From positions 434,001-498,000 of the forward strand of contig OZ251245.1 in assembly GCA_965240325.2 (NCBI GenBank): a stretch of 64,000 nt of DNA. Direction: 5' to 3'. The notes under the pieces were generated by a model. That model saw nothing but the letters and a program-made list of their open reading frames with translations, made no database searches and was not told the origin of the DNA. Origin of the DNA: Rebecca billardiae RCC1528. Lineage: Eukaryota > Haptophyta. This document shows, one piece after another, positions 21,714 through 32,399 of the stretch; the first letter of the stretch is position 1, and each line of letters begins with the position of its first letter. A program made the position numbers and the translations under genes.

Positions 21714-24700
21714 ATGGAGGCTTCGGGACCGCCCGCCATGAAGCTCGATGACTCGCGCCAGGCGACGCGCTCCCCGTGGGCGGTGGCAGCCGTCACCATC
21801 GGCATGCTCCTCATCGCCACGGCGAGCAGCGCACCCCAGAAGATCAACACGACGGTGGCGGGCGGCGGCATCCTTGTATATGCTTCCGTCACGCTCGGTC
21901 TCCTTGCGGCCGCCTGGCCCGCCACCGGCTGCCGCACCCGAGCGCAGCGGCCGATTCGTTGCGCCAGCTGGTCCTACGGCCGGCTGGACGCGGCAGGCAC
22001 CGGCTGTGCACCAGCGCTGACGACTGCCACCATGCTCACGATGGCGCGCCTCGCCGCCGCCACTCCGGAAGAAAGCACTTCGATCAGCAGTTTCGCAGAA
22101 TGTATCTCCAACTCGGCAACATGCACTCAATTGTACGCGCGATCTGCCATTGCCGAGGGCCCTCCGTGTGCGCGCTGCTAGCATCGCAGCGGGCACCATG
22201 TCGTGTGTGCGGCCCCCACCCTCGTCTCTCCCCCCCCTCGCCCCCCGCGTGAGCTTCATCCAGTGGTGGCGGTGCTCCTCTATCCGACGTCACGGCTGAG
22301 GGTGCGGTGCTCGCGCGCGTGCACGATGCACAGGGACCTGGATGGCGGCACCATCATCCCGACCGAGATCGGCTCGGTGAGCAGCCTCACCTACATGTAC
22401 GCACGCGCATGCCCGCCAGCCGCCCATCGCTGTGGGCACTATGACATGCCCCCCCTTCCTGTGCGCGCCAGCTGCTGCACGATCTGACATCACTGCTGAG
22501 GGCGCGGTGCTCGCGCGCGTGCGCTACTGCCCGCGCGAGGCACAGGCGCGTGAAATGGACCTATCGCTCCCAAGGCAGTGGCACCATCCCGACCGAGGTG
22601 GGCTCGATGGGCAGCCTCGCCAAGATGTATGCGTGTGCGCCTGCCAGCCGCCCATCACTGCTGGCACCATGCCATCATGGGAGCCACCCCCGTGTGCGCG
22701 CCGGCGGCGGCGCGCCTTCTCGATCCGACGTCACTGCGGAGGGCGCGATGCTCGCACGCGTGCGCTGCCGCCCGCGCGACGCACAGGGAGCTGGAGTCCA
22801 ACAGTGTAACCGGCACCATCCCGACCGAGGTCGGCTCTATGGGCAGCCTCACCATGATGTACGCGCGCGCGCGCCGGCCAGCCGCCCATCCTCCATCGCT
22901 GCGGGCACCACCCATGCCATACGCGCCGCCCCCTTGTGCGCCCCAGTGGCGGCTCGCCTCCTCGATCCGACGTCAGTGCTGAGGGCGCGATGTTCGCGCG
23001 TGTGCGCTGCTGCCCGCGCGACGCACAGGAATCTGCATGAAAGCAGTTTAACCGGCACCATCCCGACAGAGTTCGGCTCGATGGGCAGCCTCACCTACTT
23101 GTATGCACGCACATGCCCGCCAGCCGCCCATCGCTGCTGGCACCATGCCATGCGCGCCGCCCCCTTGTGCGCGCCAGCGGCTGCGCGCCTCCTGGATCCG
23201 ACGCCACTGCTGAGGGCGCGATGCTCGCGCGTGTGCGCTGCTGCCCTCGCGATGCACAGGGACCTGTACCTTCTCAGGGCAAGCGGTACCATCCCAACCG
23301 AGGTCGGCTCTATGGGCAGCCTCACCTACATGTATGCACGCGCATGCCTGCGCGGGCACCATGCATGCCATGCGCGCCGCCCCGTTGTGCACGCCGGCGG
23401 CTGCGTGCCTACTCGATCCGACGTCACTGCTGAGGGCGCGATGCTCGCGCGCGTGCGCTGCTGCCCGCGCGACGCACAGGAAACTGATGGGCAGTTTTCA
23501 TACTTTTCACGGCACCATCCCGACCGAGGTCGGCTCGATGGGCAACCTCACCTACATGTATGCACGCGCATGCCCGCCAGCCGCCTCTCGCTGAGGGCAG
23601 CCGGGCACCATGCCATGCGTGCCGCCCCCTTGCCCCCTTGCGCGCGCCGGCGGCGGCGCGCCTCCTCGATCTGACCTCACTGCTGAGGGTGCGATGCTCG
23701 TGCGCATGCTGCTGCCCGTGCGACGCACAGGCTTCTGAGCAGAGCCAATTCGGGCGGCCCCATCCCGACCGAGATCGGCTCGATGGGCAGCCTCACCTAC
23801 ATGTACGCACGCGCATGCCCGCCAGCCGCCTCCGCTGCGGGTACCATGCCATGCGCGCCGCCACTTTGCCCCCTTGCGGCGCCGGCGGCGGAACGCCTCC
23901 TCGATCTGACGCCACTGCGGAGGGCGCGGTGCTTGCGCGCGTGCACTGCTGCCCGTGCAACGCACAGGCTCGTTTCGCCCTATTTAAGCGGCACCATCCC
24001 GACCGAGGTCGGCTCGATGGGCAGCCTCACCAAGATGTACGCGCGCGTGCGTCCGCCAGCCGCCCATCGCTGCGGGCACCATGCCATACGCGCCGCCCCC
24101 TTGCCCCCTTGCGCGCGCCAGCTGCTGCGCCCCTCCTCGATCCCACGTTGCGGCTGAGGGCGCCGTACTCGCGCGCGTGCGCTGCTGCCCGCGCGACGCA
24201 CAGGGACCTGGACCTGAACAGCCTAAGCGGCACCATCCCAACCGAGGTCGGCTCGATGGGCAGCCTCATCGCAATGTACGCGCGCGCGTGCTCGCCAGCC
24301 GCCTCTCGCTGCGGGCACCATGCTATGCGCGCCGCGCCCCCATGGGCATGTGCGCGCCAGCGGCGGCGCGCCTCGATCCGATGTCACCGCTGAGGGCGCC
24401 ATGTTGCGCAACGCACAGGGACGCTTCGTGGAGCGGTTTAAGCGGCGCCATCCCGACCGAGTTCGGCTCGATGAGCAGCCTCGCCAAGATGTACGCGAGC
24501 GTGCGCTAGCCAGCAGCCCATCGCTGAGGGCAACGCCCCCTTGAGCGCGCCAGCTGCTGCGCCCCTCCTCGATCCCACGTTGCGGCTGAGGGCGCCGTAC
24601 TCGCGCGCGTGCGCTGCTGCCCGCGCGACGCACAGGGACCTGGACCTGAACAGCCTAAGCGGCACCGTCCCGACCGAGGTGGGCTCTATGGGCAGCCTCG

Positions 24701-25210
24701 CCAGGATGTATGCGCGCGTGCGCCTGTCAGCTGCCCATCGCTGCTGGCACCACGCCAAGCGCGCCGCCCCCTTGTGTGCGCCAGCGGCGGCTCACCTGAC
24801 CTCCTCGATCCGACGTCACTGTGGATGGTGCGGTGCTCACGCATGTGCACTATGCCTGCGCGACGCTCAGGTTACTGAAATCAAACAGTCTAAGCGGCAC
24901 CATCCCGACCGAGGTCGGCTCTATGTCTGTGCTGCACGAAATGAATGTGGCCAACAACAAGATGTGGGGCGGTGTTCATGGCTTCCAAAACGTGCTTCCA
25001 TCGCATCTGCCTGAAGCACCGCCGCCGTCGCCACCTGCTCCCCCGCCGCTGCCCCCACCGCTGCAGGATTCTGGTCACCAACTTCAGCTCATGCAGATTA
25101 TTGCCTTGGCTGCTGGTGCATGCTGCTGCCTTGTGAGCACAATCGTGGCTGCAGTCTTCCTCCTGCCGCGCGTGATGGTAGTGGACAAGAAGGGCGGTTC
25201 CCTGCTGTGA
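21714..25210 (+). CDS. Membrane-anchored LRR protein with one-LRR-per-exon cassettes
   Basis: Thirteen exons, about 517 aa. Exon 1 is 21714-22132. The LRR exons are 22334-22396, 22546-22626, 22787-22858, 23029-23100, 23260-23331, 23480-23557, 23731-23802, 23968-24036, 24204-24275, 24419-24490 and 24636-24707; the last exon is 24871-25210. Exon 1 encodes a hydrophobic segment (AVAAVTIGMLLIATASSA, a signal anchor or signal peptide) and a Cys-containing cap. Each LRR exon encodes one plant-type LRR of 21-27 residues ending in a nearly constant GTIPTEVGSMGSLTYM; all introns are phase 2. The last exon adds a twelfth LRR, a Pro-rich stalk and a transmembrane helix (IIALAAGACCCLVSTIVAAV) with a short basic tail and no kinase. 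A cell-surface recognition role is inferred. Exon 1 is the least certain exon, but its donor fits the phase. In-frame stops fall only in the proposed introns. Confidence 0.85.
22133..24870 (+). repeat. Tandem LRR exon-intron cassette array
   Basis: Twelve intron-plus-exon-start units repeat with a period of about 215-250 bp. Introns are 143-201 nt, start GTACGC or GTATGC, and share a common 3' block ending tgcccgcgcgacgcacag. Within each exon the 3' part (ggcaccatcccgaccgaggt and following) is nearly invariant. The first 6-11 codons differ strongly between exons and vary in length by whole codons (exons of 63, 69, 72, 78 or 81 nt). A 122-bp block at 24113-24234 is identical to 24545-24666, showing at least one very recent duplication. 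Confidence 0.92.
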
Positions 25211-25226
25211 GTGTCACTCGGCACAG

Positions 25227-26134
25227 TATCCCCTTACCGCAGGTTGCTTCTATACGAAGCAAAGATGGGTTCGCCCCCGCGGGTGCGTGCTCGGCGGGCA
25301 GGTGGACGCCGCGAGAGGGCGCGCGATGGCTGAGAGGCATCTTTGTGAGCATGTTCGTGGGCCACCCGAGCCTCATCGCCGCCGCCCTCCCCCTTCTCCG
25401 GTGCCACGGCGTCCAAACGGAGTGCCAAACAGTCGGTTCGAGCACGCCCAGAAGCAAAGTTTTGAGGGGTGCTCAGTTCGCCTCTGAGGTGCTCGTATCG
25501 CTGCGGTATGGTGCCGCACGCGGTACCGCATCAGGCGGGGTGAAGGACGTCACCCGCCGGTCGGCTCTCGGGCTGCCAGTCAGTGCCTGTGGTGCTCTGA
25601 CGCTGCTCTCCGAGCTCGAGATCCATCATGCGGCTTCCTGTGTGACGTCGGCAATGAGGAGGGTGTACTTGCGCACAGCGGGGCGCGCGCGTCGCGCATG
25701 TGATCGACACCGAAACAGACGAAGAAACATGACCGCCCATCCCGCCGAGCTCCTGGCTGACTTGCACTCGGCAATCACGCCGCGCGCGCGGCCTGCGGCT
25801 GCTGCGTGCGGCAAGCCGAGCCAAGCGTATCACGCGCAACTGGCAGGTGAGTGAGTTCACTAGCGCGACGAGTCAGGTGAACGCGCGCAGACCAGCGCGT
25901 GCAGTACGTACACCGCCTACAGCCATCTCGACCGATCGCCTACCTGCCTGAAGCAGCTGCAAGCGGCGTGCCGAGCCGGGTGTCGCGGGCACACAGTGCC
26001 AGCCTGGCGGGCACGACAGGCCCGTACGGCAGCTCGCGGCGCGCTGCCGCGGGATGCCATCGTGGAGGCATTGTAGCTGGAGGGACCAGTCTGGCGGCTG
26101 TCTACGGAGCAAAGTGAACTGCGGTAAGGGGATA
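25227..26134. mobile_element. Putative small TIR element
   Basis: The 16-bp sequence tatccccttaccgcag at 25227-25242 recurs as an exact inverted copy at 26119-26134, bounding about 908 bp immediately downstream of the LRR stop codon. Just inside the left copy is a hairpin (ttgcttc-tatac-gaagcaa, 25244-25262). No transposase frame is visible and no clear target-site duplication was found, so this is at best a non-autonomous DNA element. Confidence 0.5.
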
Positions 26135-29045
26135 GTGATTCCGGGCCCGACGCGACTACTATACAGTGACACCGCGTACGTATGGATGTACGCGGCTCTG
26201 GCTTCGGTTGGTCAACCCTGACTCTGCCAGAGACGGGCCCTCGTCTGCTAATTCTTTAGTCACGGCAATGAACTCATGCAATGATATGATGCTGATATGA
26301 AAAAATAACGGCGAAACACAGTGCAGGATTGGAATTTTCCGTGACGCTTCGGACGGTCCGCAGCTCGAGTCAGCGAATCCGGTCTCGGCCGGACAGTGGA
26401 ACTCGGGTGGAAGCCGCGACTTCGCGGCGGACGGAGCCTCAAACGAGCGGTGCCTCGGCTCGCGGCGCGATCTACTCGGCGAAGACCGACGAGGCTGCTC
26501 GCGGGCCCGACTATGCGTCGACGCGGGCTGGGGTCGTCTTCCGCGTGGCGCTGGGCAAGTTCCTCGCCGCCCTGACGGGTGCTCTCCTTTCGCCCTCACG
26601 GCGCGCGCGGTGCGTTTCGCGAGCTTCTTGCATGCACCGCCCGCGGTTGCGCCCGAGCCTGATGCTTCAGTCGACACGGCAGGTGGCTCGCGCAGGGTGG
26701 GATTGTGTGCGGGTGCCGCTGGCGGTGCGTCTCACCCTCCTGAAATTGTGTGGGAGGCTGTGACATTGCACGCGTACACCCCGCCACGCCCGCGGCCCGC
26801 CCGCGCAAACGCCGCGCCGCGCAGTTGTCTTTGACCTCGAGCGAGCCTGAGGCGTGGAGGCGACCGACGGCGGGGTGCGACTTGCCCACCGACCCGAGCC
26901 GCATCACCCAGCGCAGCCTCGCCCGCGACGACGCTTCGCCTGGCTGCCACTGCTCAGCCGCGTGCAAGGCGGGCTGGGCGACGTCCGTTTGCCGAGCGCG
27001 GCTGCAGCGCAGCACGCGAGAGGCTGGAGCGCCATGACGCGGATGGCGGAGCGGGCTTTGGGCTGGCTGGCATGAGCCGCCAGGCTGTACCGTCCGCGCA
27101 GATCGCGCTCGGCCCGGCCGCAGCCCTCCTGAGCGCGCGCCTCAGAGCTGAGACTGATCACGTGCACGCGCACAAGCCACACTGCCGTGGCTGTGTCGAG
27201 CAGCTGCGTGTGCTCGAGGCGCGGCGCTCGCACGGGCCACGCGGGCGCAGCGGGTGCGCGTAGCTGGCGCACGCAGTGCCACGTCCTGCCGCGCCAGTTT
27301 GGCGGCCGTCCGCCCCCCCGAGCTCGAGTTCTGCGCGCTTTGCGACGGCGCGGCCGGCCGCGCCCATCTTCATGCTTGGGCACGCCAGCATGGCCGCCGC
27401 CGGGCCTGCTGCGCGCGCCGAAGCTGGAGGGCGGAGGAGGGCGCTGGGCTGCTCCTACGGCGTGCTGCAGCCCGGGCAGGCTTTTCCGCGGCGCGGCGAG
27501 GCCGTCGCGCCTGCTCGCCGCCGTCGAGTCGCCCGTGCTGAGTGACCGTCGGCCGCATGTGCTCGGCGGCACCGCAGGCAGGCGTCCCATACCAGTGTGC
27601 TCGAGCCGCTGCGCGCACCCAAGGCGAGCTGCTCGAGCGGGCTAGGTGGGCCCACGGAGTGCGCGCAGCTGGCGCACGCAGCCCCGCGTCATGGGGTGTC
27701 GGTTTGACGGTCGCCAGCCCCCGTGGGCTCGAGCTCTGTGCGCTTCACCACAGAGGTGCCGACGGCGCCCCGCGGCGCGCAACGGCGTGGCAGCATGGCC
27801 GCCGCCGGCGCCGCCGCACATGCCGCCGCTTACGGGCAGTCGAGAGCTTGGGGCAGCACCTACGGCATGCTGCAGCTCGGGCGGGCTCTGCCAGCCTGCT
27901 GTGGCGTGATCGCGCATTTTCCAGACCGTCGACTCGCCCGCGCTGCATATTTGTTTGCTGCGCGTGCTCGACGGCGCCGCTGCTGCCGCTACGGCCGCGC
28001 GTTGCTGCGTCGCGAGCGAGCCCGATGCGAGCTGAACGGCGGCGTGCTCATCGCTGCTGGCGCAGATGGGCGCGTCATGGTGGCCACGCACGATGCTGAG
28101 TGCTCGCGCGTGCCAGACGAGGCGCGTGCTCGCGCTGTGGCTCAATGTCCGGCAGTGCGCGTGGCAGGCCGCAGCTGCTCGACAACAGAACCAGCGGGCA
28201 GTGATCGGGCTGCGCGCGCGCAGCTGATGGCGGCGAACGAGCGAGCCCGCACCGCCGCGCAAGGGCTGGGCGACTGGCGCCGAGGTGGCGCGCACGTCGT
28301 CCGCTGCCGTTGGCATCGCGGCGGACGCTTCAAGCTCGTTCGGCCGGCGTGTTTTCTCCGACGCCCACCTGCGAGCGCTGCCGGCACCGTGCTCGGGCGT
28401 CAGTATCGGTGGGCTCGAGCACGCGTGGTGAGGCGCTCGGAGCGGTCGACGGCCATGATCGGGCAGCGCACGGTGGGCGCAGGCCACGCGCACGCCAGCG
28501 CCCCGCGTGGCGTGGCTTCACGGGGCGCAGCCACCAGGAGACTGTGCTGCGACGAGCTCGGGCGCGCTCGGGCGCCGCTGCTCTGCATTTTCCCGAAAAA
28601 TCGGTTTTCGTGCCCTCGACCGGCGTTATGCCGCCGGGGTGGCCGCAGCTGCGCTCGGAGCAGCGCGCACGGGCACCGCCGTGTGCGCCCGCCCGCTTTC
28701 GCCGCCGCCGAGCTCGAGCACAGCGCTGCGCGGGGCTGCGTAATGCCAACGGCGCATGATTTTTTGCCCGCGCCGAGCGCGCGTCGGCGCGCGCAGCGCG
28801 CTCAGGTGTGGCCTGCTACCAAGGTCTGTGCCACGATTCGACGCGCCTATGGTGCGCCGAATTTAGGCGCACCGCTTCAGAATTGTCCGATGATTCGACT
28901 AGTGGTGCGGACAACTTAAAACGTCACCCTGAGCAGTTTTCCGGCACTGTGAAATTTATTGACGATGTATATATATATATTATAATGGGCAGGGTGAGTT
29001 TATTTATTATTGACGTTATGAGTCGTCACCACTCGTCGATCACAC
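26135..29045. other. Gene-poor region with diverged coding-like duplication
   Basis: Two diverged copies of a roughly 407-bp segment start near 27250 and 27657. They keep similarity in one plus-strand frame: SMAAAGPAARAEAGGRRRALG with YGVLQPGQAF in the first, SMAAAGAAAHAAAYGQSRAWG with YGMLQLGRAL in the second. The second lies in a 398-codon frame (27723-28919) that I cannot match to any family. It may be a decayed gene or a coding repeat. The tail (28880-29045) is AT-rich. Nothing else is supported. Confidence 0.35.
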
Positions 29046-30329
29046 TCACAACTCACAATCAGCATCAACGTCGTGCCACCGTGGCAGGTCGAAGATGTCG
29101 AGTGCATCCGCGGCTCTGCTGACTGACAGAGTGCCACTGGGACCGTCGTCACCAGCGTCACCATCAGAATAACTGCTCATCGTAGTCATGGCAAGGCCCC
29201 ATGCGGAGGCGCTCCACGTCGACGTGGGCCGCTCGGCACGCGCCGCCACCGCCGCTCTTTGCTTCATCCCACGCAGCGCGGCACTCGGGAACGTGTTCTC
29301 CTCCTCGCTATGCCGCAGCGCGACCACGGGCAGTGGCATGCGCTTGCCGCGCGCGTCGGCGAGCGCGCGCGCGGCGGTGCACGCCGCACCCACCACCGCG
29401 CTCGACGCCCGCGAGCCCGCTGGCCGCAAGTAGTACACGGCCGCGATGTCGGCGAGCGTGTATCCTACGTGCACCTCGTTGTACATGCTGCCGAACGGCA
29501 GCTGGGCGTCCGGGTACTCGCGCGCGGCCGCGCGGACAAAGGCGCGCTGCCGCCGCATCATGGCTTCCCAGTCCCTGTGGTGGCAGTTCGCATGCTTGGG
29601 CTTGACGAAGATGCGCGCGTATTCGCTCTCCCTGCTGCGCTGCTCGCTCAACGGCTCGGGCGCGGCGCTGCTCCTGGCGGCGCGGAGCGCGGCGCTTCTG
29701 TTGACGGCGCGGAGCGCGTCCAGCCGGGAGCGGGCATAGTCGGCGGGGCCGGTCCGGGCGCACCTCCGCGACGGCCAGTGGCCGCGGCCGTACGAATCGT
29801 TGGGGTACGCCGCGCGCCGCTGCTTCGATTTCAGCTCTTTGAAGACCCAGCCAAAGTGCATCGGCGACGGCTCGTGATTCGTGTACGCGCTCGTGGGTAG
29901 CGAGGAGTGCAGGAGGCAGCCGTGGACCCAACCGGGCCTGCGGTCGGCAAGAGCACGTACGCAGGCCCGCACGTACGCATGGAGGGCTGACGGCTCGTCG
30001 AACGCTGCCTCGTTGCCTGGCCGCGCGTGCAACGCCTCCTGCGAGCACCTGAACATGTGCACAACCACGCCATTGCGGCGCGTTGCGCTGAAGCGCCGGC
30101 GGAGTTTCGCGCGCGCGACTGCTGCCTGCGCAAAGCTCTGGGCACAATGAGCCGTGCTGTTTTCGCGCGCGCCGGCTGCTTGCACGATGCTCTGGGCACA
30201 GTGAGCCGTGCTGTTCTCCGCGCTGGTGGTGCTCACTGCCGGTGCACGGCCGATCACCAGCAGGACGAGCGCACTGCCGAGCACCACCACGAAGGTCAAG
30301 CCCGCCGCGCACGACGCGCGCTCGTGCAT
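29046..30329 (-). CDS. Type II membrane protein of unknown function
   Basis: Single exon, 427 aa. Residues 8-30 (AAGLTFVVVLGSALVLLVIG) form an uncleaved signal anchor, so most of the protein should be lumenal or extracellular. Just after it a 17-19-residue unit is duplicated in tandem (ENSTAHCAQSIVQAA and ENSTAHCAQSFAQAA), each with an N-S-T glycosylation site and a Cys. The central region contains WVHGCLLHSSLPTSAYTNHE and MHFGWVFKELK, then IFVKPKHANCHHRDWEAM and SMYNEVHVGYTLADIAAVYY. These look like a folded domain, possibly a Golgi enzyme or carbohydrate-related protein, but I do not recognise the family. The C-terminal tail is Ser/Asp-rich. Codon use and composition resemble the other genes here. 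The promoter overlaps a duplicated 463-bp block that begins 51 bp upstream of the start codon. Confidence 0.7.
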   Translation of the reverse strand: MHERASCAAGLTFVVVLGSALVLLVIGRAPAVSTTSAENSTAHCAQSIVQAAGARENSTAHCAQSFAQAAVARAKLRRRFSATRRNGVVVHMFRCSQEALHARPGNEAAFDEPSALHAYVRACVRALADRRPGWVHGCLLHSSLPTSAYTNHEPSPMHFGWVFKELKSKQRRAAYPNDSYGRGHWPSRRCARTGPADYARSRLDALRAVNRSAALRAARSSAAPEPLSEQRSRESEYARIFVKPKHANCHHRDWEAMMRRQRAFVRAAAREYPDAQLPFGSMYNEVHVGYTLADIAAVYYLRPAGSRASSAVVGAACTAARALADARGKRMPLPVVALRHSEEENTFPSAALRGMKQRAAVAARAERPTSTWSASAWGLAMTTMSSYSDGDAGDDGPSGTLSVSRAADALDIFDLPRWHDVDADCEL

Positions 30330-30380
30330 CCCGCCGAGCGGCCGAGGCGGTAGTTTTCATGAGTCCGGTTCCGTACAGTT

Positions 30381-30843
30381 TGGGGCGATGGCCGACGCGA
30401 CGGGAGTGGTGGGTTTGGCAGTCCGCGGTGGTTATCGCGTTATGACTGCCGCGTCGCTGCTCCGCCGCCGTCCGTGCCCCTCCCCGCTAGGTGGGCGTAT
30501 ACCTGGCCGGACGCGGGTTCGGCGCTCGCAGCGGCATCGCCGGAGTGACCGGACGGTGACGAGATGTGAGTCGGAAGCAGCTCGCCTTTGCGGCGCGGGT
30601 ACCAAGCGGAAAGTGAGCGTACCTGCAGGCGGGCCGACCCTCGGCGTGACAGGCGCACCTTCGGGGCCGGTCAGGGCAGCCCACGTCGTGCAGCCGACCG
30701 CTTCCGCCGCGACTGCCCCCCGGCGCACCCTGCCCCGGCCGACGCCTGAGCACAGCGGCCCCGCCCGGGCCCGGGGCCCCCGGGCGGCAGGCCGCGGCGG
30801 CGCCGGCACACTCACGGACAGCCAGCGGCGCTCCTCCGCCTCC
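30381..30843. repeat. 463-bp exact direct duplication, copy 1
   Basis: Identical by eye to 34588-35050 (offset 4207 bp), with sharp junctions on both sides. It starts tggggcgatggccgacgcga and ends ctcctccgcctcc. Both strands are open through it (a 152-codon plus frame from the shared ATG), but neither product resembles a known protein. This copy sits directly upstream of the minus-strand gene ending at 30329 and may therefore carry its promoter. Confidence 0.9.
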
Positions 30844-31144
30844 TTCGCTCCCCGTTCCTCGTTGTCCCCCCCTGGCGTGGTGCGCGTGCATCACGCTCGA
30901 ACTCTCACGATGCTGCTTCGGCGTCCTTCTGCGGCGGCATCCGACGGTCGTGCGCACTGCGAGGCGGAGCGCGAGGTGCTGGGCACTGCCGTCCGTCGTG
31001 CTCCCTCCTCCTCATGGCCCACTGCTTTACTCGAGGGGAACGCTCAGCGCCTTCTGCTTCTCTCATCCGCTCGTGCGCGACCACGCTTGTGCTGGGTGTC
31101 CTTCTGAGGCGTCCGGTGGCCGGGCGCACATCGGGGGGCGCACA

Positions 31145-31957
31145 TCGGGGTGGTAAGTGAGGTGCCGGTGCGCTGCCGTCCGTCGGGCGCGCTCCTCGCT
31201 CATCTCCACCTGCTTCGCTCGAGCGTGGGCGCGCTCGGCGCTGTCTGCCTCGCTCGCGCGCGAGCGCATTTTGGCGCTGGACGAGACTCGTGCGCATCCA
31301 TGCTGCTTCTGCGTCCATCGGCAGCGTCCGGCGGCTGGGCGCACGGCGGGGCGGCGCCAGCGGGCGTGTGTCGGGCACGCTCCACGCTCCTCACCAGCTG
31401 CTGCGCGCTCGCGGGGGCGCGCTCAACAACACGCTCCTCACCAGCTGCTGCGCGCTCGCGGGGGCGCGCTCAACAACACCTTCTGCCCTTCGTCCGAGCT
31501 GGAGCGCATGTCGGCGGCGCGGGCAGTGAGCGCACACATGCTGCTTCGGAACGTCGGGGTGGTAAGTGAGGTGCCGGTGCGCTGCCGTCCGTCGGGCGCG
31601 CTCCTCGCTCATCTCCACCTGCTTCGCTCGAGCGTGGGCGCGCTCGGCACTGTCTACCTCGCTCGCGCGCGAGCGCATTTTGGCGCTGGACGAGACTCGT
31701 GCGCATCCATGCTGCTTCTGCGTCCATCGGCAGCGTCCGGCGGCTGGGCGCACGGCGGGGCGGCGCCAGCGGGCGTGTGTCGGGCACGCTCCACGCTCCT
31801 CACCAGCTGCTGCGCGCTCGAGGGGGTGCGCTCAACAACACGCTCCTCACCAGCTGCTGCGCGCTCGCGGGGGCGCGCTCAACAACACCTTCTGCCCTTC
31901 GTCCGAGCTGGAGCGCATGTCGGCGGCGCGGGCAGTGAGCGCACACATGCTACTTCG
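31145..31957. repeat. Tandem repeat, about 409-bp unit, two copies
   Basis: Copy 1 at 31145-31553 and copy 2 at 31554-31957 differ at only a few positions. Each contains two back-to-back copies of a 47-bp subrepeat starting gctcctcaccagctgctgcg (31386-31432 and 31433-31479 in copy 1). A further diverged copy of part of the unit lies near 30905-30950. The open frames across it are repeat translations, not a gene. Confidence 0.9.
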
Positions 31958-32279
31958 GCGTCCCGTTCTCGGCCATCTGTTGGGCGGCCGGCGGGGCGGC
32001 GCGTGAGGTGTCGTTGCGCTGTCGTCCGTCGGGCACACTCGTCGCTCATCACCTTCTACTTCGCTTGAGCGGAACCGCGCGCTTCATCACCTTCGATCTG
32101 CCCCCCGCTCGAGCGAGCGCGCTTCTTCGGCGCGGGCCCCTCGGGGCGCAACAGCGGAGCCGCGCGCGCTCCGCGTGTTCGCGCTCGCCGCACGCCGCTG
32201 CCGCGCTGCAAGCACGCCGCCGCCACTCGCCGCCGCACGACTCACCCTTCTCTACAGCTCGCCGTCGCTCACTCGCGCG

Positions 32280-32358
32280 TCTATCTGTCTATCTATCTGT
32301 CTATCTATCTGTCTATCTGTCTATCTGTCTATCTGTCTATCTGTCTATCTGTCTATCC
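32280..32358. repeat. TATC/TGTC microsatellite
   Basis: About 79 bp of alternating tatc and tgtc tetramers (ctatctgtctatctatctgt pattern). Likely polymorphic in length. Confidence 0.95.
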
Positions 32359-32399
32359 CTCGCGCGCGCGCCGATCATCATGCGCCGATCATCGTGTGC

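Noticed and set aside
22550-24393. 374- and 277-codon plus frames across the LRR array
   Set aside because: They read through introns; only short GTIPTE-type parts are LRR, and the rest are intron translations such as ARACPPAAHRC.
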